37,556 nucleotides of DNA from Myxococcales bacterium. GTDB lineage: Bacteria; Myxococcota; Polyangia; Polyangiales; Polyangiaceae. Below the pieces are notes generated by a model that was not told where the DNA came from, did no database searches, and worked only from the letters and a program-made list of their open reading frames with translations. The stretch is taken from positions 89,288-126,843 of the forward strand of contig PLXW01000017.1 in assembly GCA_003151595.1 (NCBI GenBank), in the 5' to 3' direction. Position numbers and translations under genes: made by a program. Positions 9,119 to 15,949 of this stretch are shown piece by piece (within the stretch, counting starts at the first letter, position 1; each line of letters opens with the position of its first letter).

Positions 9119-9143
9119 GCGCGTCGATCCTAGGACGACGCGC
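9119..9143. promoter_or_regulatory. Inverted repeat abutting the KdpE-like gene start
   Basis: Twelve-base arms (GCGCGTCG plus TCCT, then AGGA plus CGACGCGC) meet around a CCTAGG centre, with one extra base at 9127. The repeat ends one base before the regulator's ATG (9117, minus strand). It could be an autoregulatory operator or an RNA hairpin that hides the start. Both are inference. Confidence 0.5.
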
Positions 9144-9217
9144 CCCGAAGGAGCGCTAAAGAGTTACGCGCAATGCACCTGCGACCTTCGCGACACCGCG
9201 CGTATGCTGCCGCACGC

Positions 9218-9880
9218 ATGCACCGGCCCCGCAAACGGACGCTCTCTCTCCTCGCGCTGGCTACTCTCGGCTTCGCCAGCGCCGCCATTTTCTTCGGCGC
9301 CATCGCAGGCGGCTGCGTCTTCGGATCGCCCACGCCGCCGGTGACGGAAGTATGCGGCGCGCTCGGCGGGTATTTCCAGAGCTGTCCGGTCTCCAGCGCA
9401 TGCAGTGCCGCGTACTCGCGTGACTGCGACAAGGTCTCGACGGCGCTCTCCTCGGCCGCGATCAACGCGCTCTTTCTGTGCGCGCAGAACGGCCAGACGT
9501 GCGGCGACGCCGGCACGGCCGTGCTCTCGGCGTGCGTGACGATTGAGCTGAAGTCGCAGCCGGCCAGCGCTGCGCAGCTCCAGCTCGCGAGCGACTATTG
9601 CCGCGCGTGCGCGCCGACGGTGGAGAGTTGCGCCACGGATTTCTACCAACCAACCGGGCCCGCAGGCTCCGGACTCACGGCGTTGAGTCTCTCCGGCGAC
9701 GAAACGGTGCAGAAGGTCGACTCGGCGTGCACGCCTCACTTGCCGACCGACGCGGGAGCGGCCGCGTGCGACGACCAGTTCCGTGCCTGCGCCCTTCCCA
9801 TCGCCACAGCGGGGTTCTACCTTCCGCCCGAGTGCGTGAGCGACGCGGGGCTCCCGCTCGAACCGGCTGACGGCGGATGA
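9218..9880 (+). CDS. Putative Cys-rich outer-membrane lipoprotein
   Basis: A 220-residue exported protein of unknown function. The N-terminus has basic residues (HRPRKR), a hydrophobic stretch and a lipobox-like AGGC with Cys33, so it should be a lipoprotein. The mature part carries many cysteines in short-spaced pairs (SCPVSSACSAAYSRDC, CRACAPTVESC, CDDQFRAC), suggesting disulfide bonds in the periplasm or on the surface. ATG 9218 puts the signal peptide at the N-terminus; an in-frame ATG at 9173 would add 15 residues ahead of it. The stop overlaps the methyltransferase ATG by four bases (ATGA), so the two are co-translated. Confidence 0.8.
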   Translation: MHRPRKRTLSLLALATLGFASAAIFFGAIAGGCVFGSPTPPVTEVCGALGGYFQSCPVSSACSAAYSRDCDKVSTALSSAAINALFLCAQNGQTCGDAGTAVLSACVTIELKSQPASAAQLQLASDYCRACAPTVESCATDFYQPTGPAGSGLTALSLSGDETVQKVDSACTPHLPTDAGAAACDDQFRACALPIATAGFYLPPECVSDAGLPLEPADGG

Positions 9881-10689
9881 GCGGGCCCTGGCCTTCGCAC
9901 GCCCGACGATGGGATCTCCTCGGGCCTCCGCTGCGCCCTTCGCCCGAGGACGTCGCAGTCGTCGCGTCGATCGCGCGCGAGCCGTGGGTTACGCCTCCTC
10001 GCGTGGTTCTCCTCGGCGTGACGCCGGAGCTGGCGACGCTCGCGTGGCCCGCCGGAACGGAGCTCGTGGCGGTCGATCGTTGCGACACGATGATCGCCTC
10101 CGTGTGGCCGTCCTCCGGAAAACCGGCGGGGGCGAAGGCCGTGCTCGGGGAGTGGAGCGCGCTCCCGCTCGAAGCCGGCAGCGTCGATCTCGTCCTCGGC
10201 GACGCCGTGACCACGGTGCTGTCCTATCCGCACGCGCACGCTTCGGTCTTCACCGAGGTCGCGCGCGTCCTCCGCGTGGGCGGGCGCTTCGTCACGCGCG
10301 CTCTCGTGCCGCCGGCGTCGCGCGAGGACGTGTGCGCGATCGCGAGTGACCTCGCGAGCGGTCGCGTGGGCTCGCTCAACGCGTTGAAGGTGCGCTTGCT
10401 CATGGCGCTCAGCGCGCCGCCCGATCACGCCGTTCGCCTGGCAGACACGTGGGACGCCTGGCGGGAGATGGTCTCCGATCCGATCGCGTTGTTCGCGAAG
10501 CTGGGATGGAACCCCGAAGCGCTCTCCACGATCGACGTCTACCGCGACTCGCCGACGACGTACGCCTTCGCTTCGATCGACGAGCTCGATGCGATCGCGC
10601 GCGACGCCGGACTCTGCGATCGCGCCGTGCACACGCCGCGCTACGAGCTCGGGGATCGGTGCCCCACCATCACCTGGCGGAAGCGCTGA
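9877..10689 (+). CDS. Class I SAM-dependent methyltransferase-like protein
   Basis: A 270-residue protein with the class I methyltransferase pattern. Motif I is degenerate but present (RVVLLGVTPELATLAW, lacking the usual GxGxG). An acidic residue ends strand 2 (LVAVDRCDTMI), LPLEAGSVDLVLGDAV is the post-motif I / motif II region, and VARVLRVGGRFVTR is the post-I helix and strand 5. The substrate is unknown. The altered glycine loop means SAM binding should not be assumed. It is translationally coupled to the upstream lipoprotein through ATGA, and its 3' end overlaps the convergent ATP-grasp gene by 20 bp. Confidence 0.75.
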   Translation: MSGPWPSHARRWDLLGPPLRPSPEDVAVVASIAREPWVTPPRVVLLGVTPELATLAWPAGTELVAVDRCDTMIASVWPSSGKPAGAKAVLGEWSALPLEAGSVDLVLGDAVTTVLSYPHAHASVFTEVARVLRVGGRFVTRALVPPASREDVCAIASDLASGRVGSLNALKVRLLMALSAPPDHAVRLADTWDAWREMVSDPIALFAKLGWNPEALSTIDVYRDSPTTYAFASIDELDAIARDAGLCDRAVHTPRYELGDRCPTITWRKR

Positions 10690-11500
10690 GCAGGAGCGCG
10701 TCGATCCCCTTCGACAGCTCGCCCATCGCCGCTTTCACCGGCGCGCTCAGGTTCGCGGGAAGCGTCGGCGTGCGATTCACGTCGAGGAGCACCGGCGTCC
10801 CTTCGTGCAAGACGAAGTCGAACTTCCCGTAGTCGAACCCCAGCCGCGCTCGCGCGGCGCGCATCTCGTCTGGGATCGGCACCGGCTCCCGCTGGATCAT
10901 GTCTCCCCCTTTCACGACGGGGTGCGGACCGAGCAACCGATGGCATCGGTCGCGATCGCCGAGGAAGAGCCAGTGGCGCGAGTGGTATCCCCCATCGCCG
11001 CGCTCGGGGAGGAACTTCTCGATCACGAGATCGGGATCGAGGCGTAGCGCGGCGGGGACGGCGGCGATGGACGCGAAGACCGGATAGCGCTCGGTCATGT
11101 AGCGAACGGGCGGTCCCAGGGGCTCGCCTTTGCGTCGCGCGATCTCTTCGTGAAGGCGCTCGGGGATGCCGCCGGCGTTGGCGTTCGTCTTCACGATGAC
11201 CGGGCCGCGGTAGTCGTCGTACGGGCCGACGAGGTTCGCGCTGATGGCGCGCTTGCCGATGTCGCGCGTCGCGCCGTTGATGGCCACGCGGTAGCCACGG
11301 AGTGCGTCGATGTAGTCGTCGGCGACGAGCGTGCGGTCGACGTGAAGGAGCACGGCGTCGGCGCCGGGGAGGTTAGTGGTCCCTTCGTGCACGACGACGC
11401 GGTGTCCCATGTCGGTCCAGTGCGGGAAGAGCGCGTGCACCAGGAAGGGGCGCGATCGAAAGAGATCGTGCGGGTGGGTGAGCACCAGGATCGTCGCCAT
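10670..11500 (-). CDS. ATP-grasp-like protein
   Basis: A 276-residue protein that looks like a short ATP-grasp ligase. The order is PVIVKTNANAGGIPE (lysine and glycine loop of the ATP site), DLVIEKFLPERGDGGYHSRH, and DYGKFDFVLHEGTPVLLDVN with Asp/Asn metal-ligand positions, then RTPTLP. The N-terminal part (ILVLTHPHDLFRSRPFLVHA) suggests a Rossmann-like pre-ATP domain. The family makes carboxylate-amine or carboxylate-thiol bonds; the substrate is not evident. ATG 11500 gives a compact protein; the frame is open to 11737 but that extension enters the next gene's upstream region. It is divergent from the lipoprotein at 11550, 49 bp away. Confidence 0.7.
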   Translation of the reverse strand: MATILVLTHPHDLFRSRPFLVHALFPHWTDMGHRVVVHEGTTNLPGADAVLLHVDRTLVADDYIDALRGYRVAINGATRDIGKRAISANLVGPYDDYRGPVIVKTNANAGGIPERLHEEIARRKGEPLGPPVRYMTERYPVFASIAAVPAALRLDPDLVIEKFLPERGDGGYHSRHWLFLGDRDRCHRLLGPHPVVKGGDMIQREPVPIPDEMRAARARLGFDYGKFDFVLHEGTPVLLDVNRTPTLPANLSAPVKAAMGELSKGIDALLLSASAR

Positions 11501-11549
11501 CGGCGTTGCGACGATATACGCTCTCGAGCTCAGGGGGAGGAGTCGACTC

Positions 11550-12404
11550 ATGCGCCTGCGCGATGGAGTGACGTGCGCGACCATGACCTGCGTCGGAGCC
11601 GCGCTGGCGATAGGCGGTCTCGCGAGCTGCGTCGGCGACGACAACGCTGCGCCGGCGGTCGACGCGTCGATCAACGACGCCACCCAGCCCGACTCGAACG
11701 TTCCGCAGAGCGAGGACGCGGGGACCGATACCGGCACCGACGCAACCGACGCCGCGCCGCAAGTCGATGCGAACCCCGGCGTCGATGCAGCCGATGCGAA
11801 TCCGGGGTGCGTGCCGACGGGGCTCGCCTTCGCGCCGAAGGCGTATGTTCCCGCGCACGCGCAGACGTTCGACTGCTCGAACGACAGTCAGGATCTCGCG
11901 CTGGCGCAAGCCTGCATCGGCGACGCTTCGACGCTCGATGCGTGCGTGAACTTCGCCGCGCAGAACGCCGCGGAAGACGGCGGCGTCCCGGCCACGTGCA
12001 GCGCGTGCCTCCTGACGCCCGAGGGGAACGACGCCGGCACGTACGGTCCCGCGATCGTCGGATCGATCACCGTCCCGAACCTCGCCGGTTGCATCGAGCT
12101 GGCCGACCCCACGGACGCGGGCGTCGGCTGCGCGATGGCGATCCAGAGGGCGTGGGAATGCGCCGAGGTTCAGTGCAATCCGAACTGCGCGGTCACCGAC
12201 GAGCCGTCGCACGCGGCGTTCGTCGCGTGTACGGCGACGGCCGCCACGAACAGCGTATGCAATTCATACACGGTCGCCGCGAATGCTTGCTTGGCGACGG
12301 AGGCGGTAGACGGGGGCCCCTTCGCGGTCACCGCGTTCTGCGTCGGCGCGGGCGATCCGGTCACGCAGTTCGAAGACATCGCGCGCTTCTTCTGCACCAG
12401 CTGA
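11550..12404 (+). CDS. Putative Cys-rich lipoprotein with Asp/Ala-rich linker
   Basis: A 284-residue exported protein of unknown function. The signal peptide ends in a lipobox-like LASC with Cys27. A low-complexity Asp/Ala/Thr/Pro linker follows (about residues 29-85) with a short duplication (VDANPG then ADANPG), then a Cys-rich globular part (CSACLLTPEG, CAEVQCNPNC, CNSYTVAANAC). Such linkers after the lipid anchor are common in Polyangia surface proteins. ATG 11550 is supported by a GGAGGAG-type ribosome site about eight bases upstream. It converges on the sigma factor with one base between the stops. Confidence 0.8.
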   Translation: MRLRDGVTCATMTCVGAALAIGGLASCVGDDNAAPAVDASINDATQPDSNVPQSEDAGTDTGTDATDAAPQVDANPGVDAADANPGCVPTGLAFAPKAYVPAHAQTFDCSNDSQDLALAQACIGDASTLDACVNFAAQNAAEDGGVPATCSACLLTPEGNDAGTYGPAIVGSITVPNLAGCIELADPTDAGVGCAMAIQRAWECAEVQCNPNCAVTDEPSHAAFVACTATAATNSVCNSYTVAANACLATEAVDGGPFAVTAFCVGAGDPVTQFEDIARFFCTS

Positions 12405-12405
12405 T

Positions 12406-12966
12406 TCAGTCGTGCGCGCATCTGTGACTCGCATCGCACGTGCAGTCGAGGCACGGGCGTAGCGACGTCACACCGCAGTGACCGCGTACGCGCTCTTGCA
12501 ACGCGCGACGCGCGCGATGAAGTCGGACGTGGAGGTTGCTCGTCGAGATGCCCAGCGCGGCGGCGACGGCGTTCGGTTCTTCGCCGAGGACGTCGATGCG
12601 CCGGAGAGCTTCGGCGTACGCGGGGCGAAGCTCTTCGAGGAGATGCGTCGCGCAGGCGCACGGCGTCGGCGCCGTGCCTTCGGTTCGTTCGTCGGCGAGA
12701 TCGGCCGGGTCCGCGGTCGAGGGCGATCGCATCGGATCGCCAGCGCGTGAGCGATGATGGTCGGCGATCGCGTTGCGGAGGATGCGATGGAACCACGCGC
12801 GCGCGCGGGCCGGGTCATCGAGCGAAGACGCGCGATCGCTCGCGCGCAGCATCGCGCGTTGCACGATGTCTTCCGCGTCGGCCGCGGTCGCGACGCGGCT
12901 TCGGGCGAGGCTGACGAAGCGCGCGCGCTCAGGCGTGAGCACGTCGAGGAGCGCGCGCGCGTCCAT
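12406..12966 (-). CDS. ECF sigma factor with Cys-rich C-terminus (CorE/ECF44-like)
   Basis: A 186-residue extracytoplasmic-function sigma factor. Sigma-2 is about residues 10-75 (TAADAEDIVQRAMLRASDRA, ARAWFHRILRNAIADHHRS). Sigma-4 is about 108-160 (AYAEALRRIDVLGEE, ALGISTSNLHVRLHRARRAL). The linker holds CAC (Cys103, Cys105). The tail holds five cysteines (164, 172, 175, 177, 183) in HCGVTSLRPCLDCTC. CorE-type ECF factors of myxobacteria sense copper or cadmium through such a tail and have no anti-sigma partner; none is seen here. ATG 12966 is used because it follows the upstream metallothionein-like stop by five bases. The metal-sensor role is inferred from the tail and the neighbour. Confidence 0.88.
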   Translation of the reverse strand: MDARALLDVLTPERARFVSLARSRVATAADAEDIVQRAMLRASDRASSLDDPARARAWFHRILRNAIADHHRSRAGDPMRSPSTADPADLADERTEGTAPTPCACATHLLEELRPAYAEALRRIDVLGEEPNAVAAALGISTSNLHVRLHRARRALQERVRGHCGVTSLRPCLDCTCDASHRCAHD

Positions 12967-12971
12967 CGGGG

Positions 12972-13106
12972 CTACTTCGTCCGACCGCGCGCCTTGGTGC
13001 ACCCGCAGGAAGGACCGCACGTGCACGGCGAGCACAGGCACCCGGGGCCGCACGGGCACGACTGGGGGGGCTTCGGCGCAGTCTGGTTCGTCTTCGATTT
13101 CGTCAT
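12972..13106 (-). CDS. Metallothionein-like mini-protein with four CXC motifs
   Basis: A 44-residue protein. The first 16 residues (MTKSKTNQTAPKPPQS) are Lys/Pro-rich. The core has eight cysteines at 17, 19, 23, 25, 28, 30, 34 and 36, forming CPC, CLC, CTC and CGC in the symmetric spacing 3-2-3 between motifs, and the tail is basic (KARGRTK). There are no aromatic residues. This composition is that of metallothioneins, which bind Cu, Zn or Cd in the cytoplasm, though I recognise no known family. The gene is real by context: AGGAG lies at 13114-13118, seven bases before ATG; an ECF-type promoter is upstream; and the stop is five bases before the sigma factor start. Metal binding is inference. 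Confidence 0.8.
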   Translation of the reverse strand: MTKSKTNQTAPKPPQSCPCGPGCLCSPCTCGPSCGCTKARGRTK

Positions 13107-13151
13107 GGCTCTACTCCTGAGTGTGAGGCGGGTCGCCCGCTCTTGCACGCC

Positions 13152-13180
13152 TAGACGGGCTCCCGGCGCGATTCCTTACA
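13152..13180 (-). promoter_or_regulatory. Predicted ECF sigma promoter of the metallothionein/sigma operon
   Basis: On the minus strand TGTAAGG (13180-13174) is followed after exactly 16 bases by CGTCTA (13157-13152). That is the usual ECF spacing, and both elements resemble known ECF -35 and -10 boxes. Transcription would start near 13145, giving a leader of about 40 bases to the ATG at 13106. Autoregulation by the downstream sigma factor is the likely reading. Confidence 0.6.
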
Positions 13181-13251
13181 GTTCGATCGCTGGTTTCGTA
13201 ATTCCACGTCGGCGATCCGAGCTCGTCCTTCGCGCGTAGGCTCCGTATCCC

Positions 13252-13635
13252 ATGCGCTCGGCCCTCCGCGTCCTCGCCTCGCTCAACGCGCTGTTCCAGG
13301 TCGCGGTCGGGCTCCTGTGCATCTTCACCCCCATTGCGGCGGCGAAGGTGTTCCAGCTCGGTCAGATCGGCCCCTCGGTCTACGCGCTCACGCGGATGTT
13401 CGGCGGGCTGATCTTCGGCAGCGGGCTCCTCTCGGCGCTCGTCGCGCGGGATCCCGATCGCAACCCCGACCTGCCGCTCTTGCTCGTCATCTCCTGCGTC
13501 GCGAACGTCGGCGCCGACGCGATGGTCGTGGCCAACGGCGAGATGCTCTTCGGTCAGGTCGCCGTCGGCGTCTTTCTTCAGGTCGTCGTGGTGGGCGTCG
13601 CCGTCGCGTATCTAGCCGCGCGCAAGAAGGCGTAG
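13252..13635 (+). CDS. Small four-helix membrane protein (DUF4345-like)
   Basis: A 127-residue, strongly hydrophobic protein with four predicted membrane segments: about residues 5-27 (VLASLNALFQVAVGLLCIFT), 45-65 (ALTRMFGGLIFGSGLLSALV), 74-92 (LPLLLVISCVANVGADAMVV) and 98-122 (FGQVAVGVFLQVVVVGVAVA). It ends AARKKA. Arg48 with the following Gly-rich helix, and ARDPDR in the loop, recall small DUF4345-type inner-membrane proteins. The function is unknown. It is divergent from the metallothionein/sigma operon; the 145-bp gap could hold promoters for both. It converges on the carbonic anhydrase gene. Confidence 0.8.
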   Translation: MRSALRVLASLNALFQVAVGLLCIFTPIAAAKVFQLGQIGPSVYALTRMFGGLIFGSGLLSALVARDPDRNPDLPLLLVISCVANVGADAMVVANGEMLFGQVAVGVFLQVVVVGVAVAYLAARKKA

Positions 13636-13640
13636 CGCGA

Positions 13641-14321
13641 CTACTTCACCGACGGAGGCGGCTCGCTCCCGCCACGGCGCGTGAGCGGCTCGTCGCTCTC
13701 GCCGCCGATGGAGAGGAACTGCTCGGTCACCGGGTCGTATTCGAAGACGTCGCCCGTCGCGATCCGGAAGATCCATCCCATGATGTGGAGGTCGCCCTTC
13801 TCCAGGCGGCGATCGATGAAGTCGTACGTGCGGAGGTTCTCGAGCTGCGTGAGGACGTTCTCCTGCGTCGCCGCGTCGAGGCGCGCTTCGGGGGTGAGCG
13901 CGCCGTAGCGCTCTTCGAGGATGCGCGGGATGGTGCCCGCTTCGTCGAGCCAGCGCGAGACGAACTTCAAGTGGCGCGTGCGCTCGGGATGGACGATGGC
14001 GTCGATCGCGCCGCACTGCGTGTGTCCGCAGATGACGATGGCGCCGACGTTGAGCACCTCGACGGCGTACTCGATCGCCGCCGCGACGCCGCCGATGACG
14101 CCGCGGGTGACGGCGGGGACGATGTTCCCGACGTTCCGGACGATGAACAGCTCGCCGGGCGAGGAGCTCGTGATGAGGTTCGGCACCACGCGCGAATCGC
14201 TGCACGTGATGAAGAGCGTCTCCGGACGCTGCCCGTCGGCGGCGAGCTTCTCGAAGAGCGCACGGCGCGAGCGGAAGTACTCGGAGCGAAAGCGGTGAAT
14301 TCCGGAGGCGAGCCGCTGCAT
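13641..14321 (-). CDS. Beta-class carbonic anhydrase
   Basis: A 226-residue zinc enzyme interconverting CO2 and bicarbonate in the cytoplasm. Zinc ligands are Cys40 in FITCSDSRV, His100 and Cys103 in VICGHTQCGA, with the Asp42/Arg44 dyad in the first motif. GELFIVRNVGNIVP is the other family signature. The C-terminal 15 or so residues (GGSEPPPSVK) are a disordered tail. ATG 14321 gives the usual bacterial length; an in-frame ATG at 14366 would add 15 residues, and neither has a clear Shine-Dalgarno. It lies 59 bp downstream of the DNA ligase on the same strand and may be the last gene of that run. Confidence 0.95.
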   Translation of the reverse strand: MQRLASGIHRFRSEYFRSRRALFEKLAADGQRPETLFITCSDSRVVPNLITSSSPGELFIVRNVGNIVPAVTRGVIGGVAAAIEYAVEVLNVGAIVICGHTQCGAIDAIVHPERTRHLKFVSRWLDEAGTIPRILEERYGALTPEARLDAATQENVLTQLENLRTYDFIDRRLEKGDLHIMGWIFRIATGDVFEYDPVTEQFLSIGGESDEPLTRRGGSEPPPSVK

Positions 14322-14380
14322 GCGTCGGGGACTCTGGGGGCAGGCGCGGCGAGGGTCAACCGCCATCGCGCGGCGCGCGT

Positions 14381-15949
14381 TTACCCTTCGAAAAGCGAGA
14401 GCTGGCGGCGCTTCGCGTCGGCTCTCGTGCCGTGGTCGCCCGGCCCGAGCGCGATGAGCGCGTCGATCGTCTCCGCCTCCGCTGCGCGCTTGTCTTCGCG
14501 GTACCGAACGACGCGCGCGAATCGGAGGGCGACGCCGCCGGGATAGCGCGGGCTCCGCTGGACGTCGTTGAATCGAATCTCCACCACGAGCTCGGGGCGC
14601 ACGCGGACGACGTGTCCTTCGTGCGTCGTCGCGAGCTCGAGGAGGCGTTCTGTCTGCCACTTCAGCATCACGTCGGTGAGACCCTTGAACGTCTTGCCCA
14701 CCATGCAGAACGTTCCGTCGGCGCGGCGCGCTCCAAGATGCAAGTTCGACAGCAGTCCCTTGCGTCGTCCGCTCCCCCACTCGGCCGCGAGCACGACGAG
14801 ATCGACGGTGACGAACGGCTTCACCTTGCGCCACGCGCCGCCGCGCGCGCCGAAGCGGTACGGCGAGGCGAGGTCCTTCACCATGACCCCTTCGTGGCCC
14901 GTCGCGCGCGCCTCGTCGTAGAAGAGCGCGGCCTCCGCAGGCGCCACGTGTTGAAGGCACGGCACGCGGAGATCGTCGGCCGCGATGGCGTCGAGCGCCG
15001 CGCGCCTCGTCGCCAGCGGCTCGTCGAGAAGATCGTTCCCGTCGCGATGCAGGCAGTCGAAGAGAAACGCGCGCAGTCGATCGCCTCTCGGCGTCTCCCC
15101 TTTCGAGGCCACGGCCGAGAAGGAGTCCTGGAACGCGCGCGGCTTTCCGTCGGGCCCGACGAGCACCACTTCGCCGTCGAGGACGGCGCTCTCGGCGTCG
15201 AGCGCCCGCAACGCAGCAAGTAGCGGCGCGCAGCCGTCGGTGATGTCGTTCCCCTGGCGAGAGAAGATCGCGACGCGCGCGCCCAGCTTGTGGACCTGCG
15301 CGCGAACGCCGTCGACCTTCCACTCCACCTGCGCGTCGGCGATCCCGAGGAGCGCGTCCTGGATCGAGTCGGCGTGGAGCGCGAGCATCGGCGTGACGGG
15401 GTGAAACAGCTCGAGCGACGACGGGGGCGACGGATCGCGCGCATCGCCGAGCAGCGCATCGGCTGCCCGCGCGATCGATCCCTTCACCATCACGGCCCGA
15501 CGCACGACCGCATCGGTCTGGTTGGCGAGCGCCGCGAGCGCTGGGATCATCACGCCGCCGAGGCTCCCCTGCCGAAGCGAGCCGGTGAGCGCGCCGAACA
15601 GGAGGGAGCGCTCGCCGTCGGTGAGCTGCGCGAACAGTGACGCGACGCGCGCGAGCCTCTCGTCCCTTTCGCCGGTAGCCGCAGGATCCAGCGCGTCCTC
15701 CACGGCCCCCAGCGTCACCGACGCGCTCTTCGCGGCCGGCGTCTCCGACAGCGTGGAGAGCTGTGATGGCCCGATCCCGAGCGGCCCGCACAGCGGCTCG
15801 GCGACGAGCCAGCCTACCGCCGCGGCGATCTCGCTCGCCGGCGTGCGACCGAGGAGCTCCACCAGGATGGCCTTCTTCTCGAGCCGCGATCGCGTTCGCG
15901 CGAGGCGATCCGAGGCGCGCGCGAGATCCGCGAAGAGGAGCCCGTTCAC
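14381..15949 (-). CDS. ATP-dependent DNA ligase
   Basis: A 522-residue ATP-dependent DNA ligase that seals nicks through an enzyme-AMP intermediate. The N-terminal DNA-binding domain is about residues 1-180. The catalytic lysine is Lys211 in VEWKVDGVRAQVHK (KxDG motif I). Motif III lies around LDGEVVLVGPDG and FLFDCLH, motif IV is EGVMVKDLASPYRF, and motif V is WRKVKPFVTVDLV. The OB domain follows. It ends RRQLSLFEG. Bacteria seal replication nicks with LigA (NAD-dependent), so this enzyme probably serves repair. ATG 15949 overlaps the TGA of the Mur ligase-like gene by four bases (ATGA), tying it to the cyanophycin genes. Confidence 0.93.
   Translation of the reverse strand: MNGLLFADLARASDRLARTRSRLEKKAILVELLGRTPASEIAAAVGWLVAEPLCGPLGIGPSQLSTLSETPAAKSASVTLGAVEDALDPAATGERDERLARVASLFAQLTDGERSLLFGALTGSLRQGSLGGVMIPALAALANQTDAVVRRAVMVKGSIARAADALLGDARDPSPPSSLELFHPVTPMLALHADSIQDALLGIADAQVEWKVDGVRAQVHKLGARVAIFSRQGNDITDGCAPLLAALRALDAESAVLDGEVVLVGPDGKPRAFQDSFSAVASKGETPRGDRLRAFLFDCLHRDGNDLLDEPLATRRAALDAIAADDLRVPCLQHVAPAEAALFYDEARATGHEGVMVKDLASPYRFGARGGAWRKVKPFVTVDLVVLAAEWGSGRRKGLLSNLHLGARRADGTFCMVGKTFKGLTDVMLKWQTERLLELATTHEGHVVRVRPELVVEIRFNDVQRSPRYPGGVALRFARVVRYREDKRAAEAETIDALIALGPGDHGTRADAKRRQLSLFEG

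Noticed and set aside
12967..13059. N-terminal extension of the sigma factor to 13059
   Set aside because: It is out of frame with, and covers, the well-supported metallothionein-like gene; sigma-2 begins after residue 10 from ATG 12966.
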